A stretch of 14,830 bases of DNA, from contig JALNQF010000756.1 of the NCBI GenBank assembly GCA_028456385.1, positions 1 through 14,830 on the forward strand, in the 5' to 3' direction. Positions 8,106-14,830 of this stretch are shown here, in pieces. Every line of letters begins with the position of its first letter. The first letter of the stretch is position 1. This stretch comes from Ophiosphaerella korrae. Lineage: Eukaryota; Ascomycota; Dothideomycetes; Pleosporales; Phaeosphaeriaceae. The notes beneath the pieces were generated by a model. The model ran no database searches. It worked only from the letters and a program-made list of their open reading frames with translations, and was not told where the DNA came from. The translations under genes and the position numbers were made by a program.

Positions 8106-8535
8106 TGTTACGATAGTAATAAGAGAAATACAAATAGAACTAATTAGCCCTATAACTAAAGGATTAAGTTCTTATAAACACGAAGAATACGAACTTAATT
8201 AGGAAACTACATATAATTAGGACACCTAGAGTAATCTATAATCTATAGACTCTTAGTGTTAATAGATTATAGATTAAGGTAATCTGTAATCTATTGTTCT
8301 TAGTAGTAATAGATTAATAGATTAGGATAAGTATATAGTTAGTAGCAATACGCATTATTAGGATAGTATTAGTAATTTAATTATTAACTACAAGCGACAA
8401 TATAGAGATAGTTGCAAAACATCTTCTATTATTCCTAGCCTATTGTAGATTATAATATAAGCCTTTACTATTACCTTATAATCTACTAATACCTATTTAG
8501 GCTATTAAGAAGTTAACCCTAGTAAGCTAGTAACA
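8106..8535 (+). repeat. 5' LTR of Gypsy-A (430 bp)
   Basis: Ends are TGTTAC (8106-8111) and GTAACA (8530-8535), a perfect 6-bp terminal inverted repeat with the canonical TG...CA. It aligns without visible length change with the reverse complement of 11130-11559, also 430 bp; differences are mostly C/T and G/A. It should hold promoter, R region and polyadenylation signal, but I cannot place a TATA box in such TA-rich DNA. A primer binding site following 8535 is not recognisable. Confidence 0.92.
8232..8324. repeat. Two adjacent inverted repeats in the Gypsy-A LTR
   Basis: First pair: a 15-bp arm TAATCTATAATCTAT (8232-8246) with its perfect complement at 8262-8276 and a 15-nt loop. Second pair: TAATCTGTAATCTATT (8280-8295) with an imperfect complement at 8308-8324. 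The same block occurs inverted at 11341-11433 in Gypsy-B. Confidence 0.88.
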
Positions 8536-8593
8536 CCTTACTAATTTAGTTATTAAGAGAAGTAAAGCGTAAGTAGCGCATAGTCTAGCTAAT

Positions 8594-10219
8594 ATAATAG
8601 TAGAAAGTTTAACAAGTAAAGCCCCTAGGAGTAGTTATAAGTTAGATAGCACTATATAGGAAACGATTAAAGATCGTATAAATAAATTAATTAACGATAA
8701 AGAAGATATAAAGATAGTAATTAAAGTATTAGAAACGTAGAACAAGGAACTACAAGACTACTTAAAATAGAACAAAGTATAAATTAAAGCTATTATTAAA
8801 GGCTAGAACTAGATAGAGCTAATTACCTAACGACTAGAAATAAGTATAACAAAGAAACTACCTAAGATACCTATTCTTAAAAAGTTTAATAGAATAAAGG
8901 AGAAATTAAGACCCTTTATAGCGTTAGCACAACTCTAGATAGATATACAAGTACTATACTTTAATATAGAAGAAAAGAAAGTAATATATATTAGACTATA
9001 CCTTAAAGAAGACGCAATAAGATAGTATAAGCCCTACTAGAGAGACTACACAACGTATTCTCTAATAACCTAAAAAGACAAAACTAGAGCTATTTTTAGA
9101 AGTTATAAATACTTTACTAAACGAATAAGAGTAGTATTTAGGGATATAGATATTACCTAATAAGCTAAAGAAAAACTCAAAAAGCTTATACAAAGCAAGA
9201 GCGTTCTAGAATACGTATTATAATTTAAATAACTAAGTTAAAATATAGAATAGAACAAATTAGCCCTTATGTTACGATTTAAATAAGGACTAAACGTAAA
9301 AATTTAATACAAAATAATATATATAGAGAAGCCTAGGACACTAGAAGCTCTAAAACAACAAGCAATTTAAATTAATAACAACCTTTAAGAATAGAAAAAG
9401 AACAAGTATAGTAACTAAACAAGAAATTAGGACGCTAGAGATCCTATAATCCTTAACGCAAACAAGGATAGAAGAAGAAAGAAGAACAAAAACTTTACGT
9501 ATTTTAACTATAGTAAGAAAGGCTACTACGCGAAAGACTACTAATTAAAGAAGAAAAAGGACACAGTATATTATAAATATAGGAAACTAAGACACTATAT
9601 AAAAGACTACAAAAGTAAAAACTATAAAAAAGATAAAGAAACTTAGTTAAAGATAATAGAGAAAAGGAAAGAAATACTATAAGTATAGGCTAAACCTTAA
9701 GAAAAGGTAGCTAAGAGTAAAGAAATATAATACGTAATACTCTATTAAACCTTTTACTATAAAGACAACTACTATATATATCTTTCTAGTAAATAGAGAG
9801 TAGGATAGTTCCTATAAAAGTATAGAGTAGTAGCAATAAAAGAAAGAATAAAAGTATAGCTAGAAGAAATAGCGTATATAATAGACTTACTAATAGAAGA
9901 CTTAGAAAAAGAAGAGCCCTAGACCCTATTAATCTAGGCTAAAGAACTAGTACTAGATAAAGAGACTACTATAGCTTCTTCTAAAAGACTACAAGAAAGT
10001 AAAAGATAAGTTAGTATAAGAAGTACTAAATATACCTAGCTAGATATATATAGCTATAATAGCTATATAATAATAGATATAGAAGAATAAACTAAAGAAT
10101 AGAAATTCGTTTAGAAATACTTACTAGTTATAAGTATAGAGGAAGCGTACAAAGACTAGAAAGAACGCAATCCTAAAGAAATAAAGTTTACACTATTTTA
10201 AGAATAGATAGAGTAATAT
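8594..10219 (+). pseudogene. Gypsy-A gag (Retrotrans_gag type) with zinc knuckles
   Basis: Phase 2 reads from a likely lost start at 8594-8599 (two ATA codons, probably former ATG) through a helical N-terminus. The retrotransposon gag core at about 8888-9305 has the pattern Leu-Arg-Pro-Phe-Ile-Ala, Tyr-Lys-Pro-Tyr, Phe-Arg-Asp, then Ser-Val-Leu-Glu-Tyr-Val and Leu-Arg-Phe-Lys-stop-Gly-Leu. Zinc knuckles follow (9500-9610), then a C-terminal region. Gag would form the virus-like particle and bind the element RNA. Stops are at Gln/Trp-type positions. The C-terminal limit is uncertain: the protease downstream lies in phase 1. Confidence 0.82.
9500..9610 (+). other. Two CCHC zinc knuckles, all cysteines mutated to tyrosine
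   Basis: Codons at 9500, 9509, 9524, 9539 and at 9569, 9578, 9593, 9608 have the exact C-x2-C-x4-H-x4-C spacing. All six Cys positions now encode Tyr (TGY to TAY), and the first His is also Tyr (CAC to TAC); only the second His (9593-9595) is intact. Lys and Gly around them fit nucleocapsid knuckles that bind element RNA. Confidence 0.9.
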
Positions 10220-11129
10220 ATAGTTATAGTAAGAAGAATACCTATATAAAAGGAATAGTAGTTCCTTATAAAAAAACGCGATAGATTAATAAAGCCTATA
10301 TACTACAAGTACTAATAGTATACTATATCCTAATAAATACTAGACCTAGAATAGATAGTTACTAGGTAGAGGACAACAAGAGGATAAATCTAGAACACCT
10401 AGTATATTCTAAGATATTATAGATATTATACCTAAATACAAATTACTATATATATAAAGAACTTAAAGCACGTAATTACGTATAGCCTATATAAAGAAAA
10501 GGATATAATTATATAAACGTAATTATAAAAAAAGATATCTAAGGTTAGGAAATAATTAAAATACCTAACAAAGAATATATAGTAATTAGACTAGGCTCTA
10601 AACTATCTAAAGAATATATCTAAAGAAAACTATAGTATAAATATACCTATAACAAATATCTAAAACACGAGAACTATAAACGTAAAATAGGATAATAGCC
10701 CTAGAAGAATAGATAATTTAAAGAAAGACCTAAGCAAGAAAAGCTAGAAGGTATAAGAAGCCTATATATTATAAAAATAGGTATATACTAAAGAAGGAGA
10801 GTATAAATAATAATTAATAGTAGAGCTACAAGGAACTTTATATCTAAGAAGTTTATAGAAAGCTAAGGAATAACTTATATAATAAAGAAATACCCTTAAT
10901 AACTACGTATAATTAAAAGAAATCTATTTTAGAAACCTATAAAGTTTAAAACAATACCTTCTACGCTAAAGCTAAAAAGATTAGAAATTAAAAATATAGT
11001 TATAAATATAATAATAATTAATAATAAACAAGATATAATACTAGGAATACTATAGTTATAGATAACTAACCTAAGAATTAATTAGAGAATAAAGAGAATT
11101 ACCTACTCTAAAAAGGAAATGTTAAAAGC
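10220..11129 (+). pseudogene. Gypsy-A pol start with retropepsin, truncated
   Basis: Phase 1 gives a Lys/Glu-rich leader and then the aspartic protease: Ile-Asn-Ser-Arg-Ala-Thr at 10813-10830, where the family has (I/M)-D-S-G-A-T. The active-site Asp codon 10816-10818 is now AAT, a TpG-to-TpA change. Ile-Ile-Leu-Gly-Ile near 11035-11050 matches the 'ILGMxWL' end of Gypsy proteases. The frame runs into the Gypsy-B LTR at 11130 before RT. Gag is phase 2 and protease phase 1, consistent with a -1 gag-pol frameshift or a later indel. The start is approximate. Confidence 0.78.
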
Positions 11130-11559
11130 TATTACTAGCTTACTAAAGTTAACTTCCTAATAGCCTAGATAAGTACTAGTAGATTATAAAGTAATAACAA
11201 AAGCTCGTATTATAATCTATAATAGGCTGTAAACAATAGAAGATATTTTATAACTATCTCTATATTATCGCTCGTAGTTAATAATTAAATTACTAATACT
11301 ATCTTAATAATACGCATCGCTACTAACTATATACTTATCCTAATCTATTAATCTATTACTACTAAGAACAATAGATTATAGATTACCTTAATCTATAATC
11401 TATTAACGCTAAGAGTCTATAGATTATAGATTACTTTAGGTATCCTAATTATATATAGTTTCTTAATTAAGTTTATATTCTTTATATTTATAAGAACTTA
11501 ATCCTTTAGTTATAGAGCTAATTAGTTCTATCTATATTTCTCTTATTACTATTATAACA
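11130..11559 (-). repeat. 3' LTR of Gypsy-B (430 bp)
   Basis: Read on the minus strand it starts TGTTAT (11559) and ends GTAATA (11130). Compared with TGTTAC...GTAACA in Gypsy-A, the terminal CA has become TA. It is the same length as the Gypsy-A LTR and contains the same inverted-repeat block. The polypurine tract at its upstream side shows that it is the 3' LTR. Confidence 0.92.
11341..11433. repeat. Two adjacent inverted repeats in the Gypsy-B LTR
   Basis: In plus-strand order: TAATCTATTAATCTATT (11341-11357) against 11370-11385 (imperfect), then TAATCTATAATCTAT (11389-11403) against its exact complement at 11419-11433. It mirrors 8232-8324. Pairing is kept between copies despite heavy mutation elsewhere. 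Confidence 0.88.
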
Positions 11560-11573
11560 CTATTTCCTCCTCT
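11560..11573 (-). promoter_or_regulatory. Polypurine tract of Gypsy-B
   Basis: On the minus strand AGAGGAGGAAATAG directly precedes the LTR start at 11559. It is the equivalent of 6011-6024 in Gypsy-C and marks the plus-strand priming site. Confidence 0.75.
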
Positions 11574-12262
11574 AGGTAGGTCCTTGTTTATCTATCCTAA
11601 GGCTAAGGTTATTAGCCTACTCTCTTTGTTAATTTCTAGCTCCTTATTACTCCCTATAGTTACCTCTTCTACACGTTATTAATATTTTCTTACTAATTAC
11701 GTATTGCGCAATAGTATTAAAATGTTTCCTTGTTCTTATTATACTTCCTCTAGGTTAAATCCTAAGCGCTCTCTTTATATAGTTTCTATAAATAATAGTA
11801 GAGCTTATAAAGTGTATATCTATATAAACGTTTATAGTTCTTATAACGTATCTAGTATCTCTTTTATAGAGTATATGTTTATTATACTTATTCTTATATC
11901 TAAGCTTAATAATAATAGAGAGAGCTATTAACTAGGCTTAAGAGAAATTACTATCTTAAATTATAGAGGCTAAAGCTAAGCGTAAGTAGATCTAGGAGCT
12001 TACGTAGAGTAAGCTAGTAGAGAATTAAGCTTGTCTCTCTTATCTTTATAAGATAAAGGCGCTAAATAATAAGAAATTAGCTATATAGTTAGTAGCTCTA
12101 GAAGCTAAGCTAGACTTAGATAAGGTATTTAGTGTTGCTGTAGTAGGTTCTACGTTAGGCGCTCCTATTGCCTCTCTATCTAGCGATAGTAATATTAGTT
12201 CTCTTAGTTTACTACTAGGCGTTCTAGAGGGTTTTAACTTTAGAAGTTCTTTAGTTTCTTAG
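11561..12262 (+). pseudogene. Antisense coding-like frame in the Gypsy-B pol-LTR tail
   Basis: Plus strand, opposite to pol. Phase 2 can be read from the LTR border to TAG at 12260-12262, with internal stops that are all TAA/TAG. The N-terminal part is hydrophobic (partly perhaps former Pro, CCA to CTA). From 11918 (Glu-Arg-Ala-Ile-Asn) on it is Gln/Lys/Glu/Ala/Leu-rich and helical, ending near Ala-Pro-Ile-Ala-Ser and a Ser/Leu-rich tail. It overlaps the convergent pol end (12204) by about 58 bp. In a different phase (11704-11931, TTG start, or ATG at 11722) lies the only open frame of about 75 codons in the window; that phase is interrupted once between the LTR and 11704. Which phase was coding is not settled; both are seen in Gypsy-C too. 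Family unknown. Confidence 0.4.
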
Positions 12263-12410
12263 AGTAGTTAAGATTATTTTCTAGTTCCTATATTTCTTCC
12301 TATAGTTGTCCTTTTTCGTCTATACCTATCTATTTTACTAGGTAGTAGTTCCTACTATTATAGAACTAGCGTGCTAAGATTTTTTTATCTTCTTATTCTT
12401 CTTATTCTCT
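12225..12410 (-). pseudogene. Gypsy-B chromodomain
   Basis: The minus-strand frame gives Glu-Glu-stop-Glu-Asp-Lys-Lys-Ile-Leu, then Asn-Tyr-Tyr-Leu-Val-Lys-stop and Glu-Leu-Glu-Asn-Asn-Leu-Asn, colinear with Gypsy-C 5171-5340. The TAG after Leu-Val-Lys sits where the conserved Trp is expected. Its 3' end overlaps the antisense frame on the plus strand. Confidence 0.8.
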
Positions 12411-12689
12411 ATATATATCTACTTTGTACACTAGTAGTACTATATAGAAGGTTAAGTATATCTTTATTTTATTTAGTAGTTTTAATTTAAATATAACTAG
12501 TGTAACTTCTTTCTTAATTTTGTATAGTCTTATCTTAACGTAGTCTAATTTTAAACTTAGTCTCTTACTCTTAATGTTTTTTTGTACTAACTATACTTTT
12601 TCTCTCTTTCTAAATTAGGGTCCCTCTTTATATTTTTTATTATAGTACTTTACTATTTAATTATACAAGAATTATACATCCTATCTTAA

Positions 12690-13480
12690 TTACTCGTGTA
12701 TATCTTTAAGTCTATTAGCGAAGTTTTCTCCTTTTAGAGACTAAGATATCTCTAGTCTTAGTATTGTATATATACTAAGGTTAAATCTATAGTTTATAAA
12801 GAAAAGTAATACTCCTATTATCTTATTCTTTGCGCTGTTGTATGCTAACTATACTATAGGTAGTAACTATACCTAATTATTCTAGTTATAGTTAAGATAG
12901 TATCTTAGGTACTATTCTACTATCTAGTTTATTCTTTTAAATTGTCTATCTATTTATAAGTAGTATGTAGTAGATATTACGTATTTAATTCCTAATTGTA
13001 CTATTATTGTTCTTTATAGTTTTAATATAAATCTTATATTTTTATCTATAATAATCTTGTCTAGTAGTCTATATTAACTAATTATAGTTTCTAGAACCTA
13101 GTATATAGTAACTTCTATTCTACTTTTTTCTTTATATAGTCTAAAGTATAAGTATTTTATAAGTTTATTTACTATTATTAGAATTCTATTATACTTAACT
13201 CCTAATATTAGGTCTTTTAACTTAAGTAGTTTTGTAATAAAATCTATTATAATAACTCTTTATAGTTTTTCTAGTACTTCTACTAGTTATAGCGTCTTAT
13301 ATAGTACGTATCTACTATACTTATTTCTCTAGTATTCTATATAATCTTATAGTACTTCTATTACTAGTTGTCTTACTCTTAGGATATAATAATCTCTTAG
13401 TAGTCTATCTAGTATTTTGTTAATTCCTTAATATCTATATACTAGTAGTTTATAGAACTATTATATAAATTCTCTTTATA
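12690..13480 (-). pseudogene. Gypsy-B integrase, catalytic Glu changed to Lys
   Basis: A degraded H2C2 region (about 13470-13330) precedes the core. Acids: Asp 13244-13242, Asp 13046-13044, and at 12938-12936 a Lys (AAA) in the Glu position, just before Arg-Ile-Asn. Codon distances are 66 and 36, i.e. D-x65-D-x35-(E). Gypsy-C keeps Glu at the same place, and the change here is TpG-to-TpA, so it is RIP damage rather than ancestry. Confidence 0.88.
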
Positions 13481-13639
13481 TTTTTCCTAGAATATACGTT
13501 CTTCTATAGACTCTTACAAGATTTTCTTAGATCTTAAGTTTCTCTATTTCTTTAGAGGCTTTTCTTGTTTCTTTCTAAATTTATTTGTCTAGCTTACTAC
13601 TCTTTCTTTTAAGTGTTATAGCTATTTTAGGTGTATTTA

Positions 13640-14060
13640 GGACTAAATATCCTTCTTTATTTTTAACTAGAACTATACTAGTAGCGCTTACTTCTTTCTA
13701 TAAGTCTAGTCTTCTACTAAGAGCGTCTATAAATTAGTTATCTTTCTCTTTTGTATATATAATTTCTATATTAAATATTAATAGGAATTCCTACTATCTT
13801 ATATATCGTTATATTAGTTCTTTATTTAGTATAAATCTTATAAGATTCTTATAGTCTATATAGACCTTTGTTTAGTATTTTACTCCTTATAGGTATACTT
13901 TCTATTATTTAAATACTTTATAGATTACTAGTATCTCTTTATTGTAAATTAGATAGTTAAGCTCTACTAGCTTTATTTTCTTAGAGAAGTATTTAACTAA
14001 ATATTCTTTCTTAGTCTTTAGGTCTTCTTATATTAGTGCTATTCTATAGACTAAATTAGA
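13640..14060 (-). pseudogene. Gypsy-B RNase H domain
   Basis: In phase with RT. Shows Ile-Asp-Val-Ser-Asn (family TDASD) near 14060, Glu-Leu-Asn-Tyr...Tyr-Asn-Lys-Glu near 13960 (YDKE, Asp to Asn as in Gypsy-C), Asp-Tyr-Lys-Asn-Leu near 13855 (DHKNL), and Asp-Ala-Leu-Ser-Arg-Arg near 13725 (ADALSRRP). The first strand, missing in Gypsy-C, is present here. Confidence 0.87.
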
Positions 14061-14189
14061 TACGTCTATTTTTACTATTACTAGTAGGTCTAGGTTATAT
14101 ATTCTAATAACTAGGTTTTCTATAAACTTCTTTTTAATCTTCTTAAATACTTTGTTGTATTCCCTTATCTATTTAAATAGTGTATCCTT

Positions 14190-14828
14190 TTTTATAAGCC
14201 TTGTTATTAGTTCTATATCTTTAGACTATCTTACTATTAACTTTTTGTAAAAGTTAGCTAGGCTATAAAATTATTATACTTCCTTTAGGTTCTTAGGTAT
14301 TAGCTATTTGTTAATTAATCTAATTTTTTCTAGATTAATCTTGATTTTTCCTAGTTCGATAATAAATCTAAGGAAGTCTATTTCTTTTATATAGAATTTA
14401 CATTTTCTTATTTTAAAGAATAGTTTACATTCTACTAGTTTTTCTAGTACCTTGTATATATACTATACGTGTTCTTCTTCTATTTCTAAGAATATAAGGA
14501 TATTATCTAGGTATGCAAATATAAATATATCTAAGTACTCTCTTAGTACTATATTTATTCTTTCTTAGAAAGCTACTAGTGCGTTTATTAAGCTAAAGAG
14601 TATAACTAGGTATTTATATAGTCTATATTGTGTTCTAAATACTATTTTCTATTTATTACCTTTCTTAATTCTAATCTAGTAGTAGGCGTTCTAGATATCT
14701 AGTTTTATAAAGATTCCTACTTTCTATAGTCTATCTTATATTACGTCTATTTGTAGTAAGGAGTATTAGTTCTTATTTATAATTACGTTAGTTTTTCTAA
14801 AGTCTACGTAAGGTCTTTTATTACTTAT
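14190..14828 (-). pseudogene. Gypsy-B reverse transcriptase
   Basis: Starts in the window with Arg-Pro-Tyr-Val-Asp-Phe-Arg-Lys (family V-D-Y-R-x-L-N). Then Lys-Leu-Asp-Ile with the first catalytic Asp kept (14699-14697), Tyr-Lys-Tyr-Leu-Val-Ile-Leu-Phe-Ser-Leu-Ile-Asn-Ala (family YEFLVMPFGLTNA), and the active site Tyr-Leu-Asp-Asn-Ile-Leu at 14513-14496, where the second Asp of YLDD became Asn (14504-14502). Downstream Phe-Leu-Arg-Phe-Ile-Ile and Ala-Asn-Phe-Tyr-Lys-Lys match the thumb and connection (FLGxxI, NFYRRFI). It copied element RNA into DNA; the D-to-N change and stops make it inactive. Confidence 0.92.
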
Positions 14829-14830
14829 TC

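Larger units (their letters stand above)
8106..11129 (+). mobile_element. Gypsy-A: 5' half of a Ty3/Gypsy element (LTR-gag-PR)
   Basis: Begins with a full 430-bp LTR in plus orientation inside Copia-1, then gag with two CCHC boxes and protease, and stops at 11129, where the 3' LTR of Gypsy-B begins in opposite orientation. RT and everything after it are missing from the window, so the remainder is expected to the right of Gypsy-B. The possible 5-bp target duplications are ATTTT (8101-8105) for Gypsy-A and AAAGC (11125-11129) for Gypsy-B; the partner copies lie outside. This element keeps more CA/TG than its neighbours. Confidence 0.85.
12204..14828 (-). pseudogene. Gypsy-B pol: RT, RNase H, integrase and chromodomain
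   Basis: One minus-strand phase (first bases congruent to 2 mod 3) holds from the right edge to TAA at 12206-12204, about 875 codons, with no net indel: RT Asp at 14699, YLDN at 14513, integrase acids at 13244, 13046 and 12938, and the stop at 12206 are all in phase. Breaks are TAA/TAG at Gln/Trp-type codons. Domain order RT-RH-IN-chromodomain is the Ty3/Gypsy chromovirus order. Gag and PR would be to the right of the window. Confidence 0.9.
11130..14830 (-). mobile_element. Gypsy-B: 3' part of a Ty3/Gypsy chromovirus, minus strand
   Basis: On the minus strand from the right edge: RT, RNase H, integrase and chromodomain in one phase from 14828 to 12204, then a 640-bp tail, a polypurine tract (11573-11560) and a 430-bp LTR (11559-11130). 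The 5' LTR, gag and PR would be beyond 14830. The LTR matches Gypsy-A in full length, so the two belong to one family. It sits head-on within the protease-RT linker of Gypsy-A, which is best explained as a nested insertion. Confidence 0.88.

Noticed and set aside
8536..8560. tRNA primer binding site of Gypsy-A
   Set aside because: The sequence after the LTR has no recognisable tRNA 3'-end complement; a TGG start would have been altered by RIP, so no call is justified.
11704..11931. 75-codon open frame as an independent host gene
   Set aside because: It starts at TTG (ATG only at 11722), lies entirely in the tail of Gypsy-B antisense to the element, and has a colinear degraded counterpart in Gypsy-C. 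It is treated as part of the antisense region, with the coding phase left open.
1..14830. tRNA, rRNA, CRISPR or bacterial operon signals
   Set aside because: No cloverleaf, rRNA core, regularly spaced repeats, or ribosome-binding-site/ORF arrays were seen. The repeats present are LTRs, hairpins and microsatellites.

Overview
This window has no intact gene. It is AT-rich, TA-saturated DNA in which CA and TG are scarce (positions 1-300 hold one CA and three TG against more than 50 TA) while CG is still present. Reading frames of recognisable retrotransposon proteins are broken almost only by TAA/TAG at former Gln/Trp codons, and conserved residues change in the C-to-T/G-to-A direction. This is the footprint of repeat-induced point mutation (RIP), so the likely host is a filamentous ascomycete (Pezizomycotina) and the region a gene-poor AT-rich isochore. 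The species cannot be told from the sequence.

Layout from left to right: (1) about 1-3475, minus strand, the gag, protease and integrase part of a Ty1/Copia element that runs off the left edge ('Copia-2'). (2) About 3476-6409, plus strand, a 5'-truncated Ty3/Gypsy chromovirus ('Gypsy-C'): RNase H, integrase, chromodomain, a non-pol tail, polypurine tract and 3' LTR. (3) About 6410-8105, minus strand, the RT-RNase H end of a second Copia copy ('Copia-1'). (4) 8106-11129, plus strand, the 5' half of a Gypsy element ('Gypsy-A'): a 430-bp LTR with TGTTAC/GTAACA ends, gag with two CCHC knuckles, and protease. (5) 11130-14830, minus strand, the 3' part of another copy of that Gypsy family ('Gypsy-B'): 3' LTR, polypurine tract, tail region, chromodomain, integrase, RNase H and RT, running off the right edge. 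Gypsy-B most simply inserted into Gypsy-A in opposite orientation, and Gypsy-A into Copia-1.

Together the pieces nearly cover the full set of parts of a Gypsy chromovirus (LTR-gag-PR-RT-RH-IN-chromodomain-tail-PPT-LTR) and of a Copia element (gag-PR-IN-RT-RH), but all copies look dead: zinc-knuckle cysteines became tyrosines, protease and RT aspartates became asparagines, and two of three integrases lost the catalytic glutamate. Frames otherwise stay in phase for kilobases. The least ordinary signal is a coding-like frame on the opposite strand between pol and the 3' LTR, present at the same place in both Gypsy-B and Gypsy-C. The only open frame of about 75 codons in the window lies there. 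The LTRs also carry conspicuous TAATCTA-type inverted repeats.
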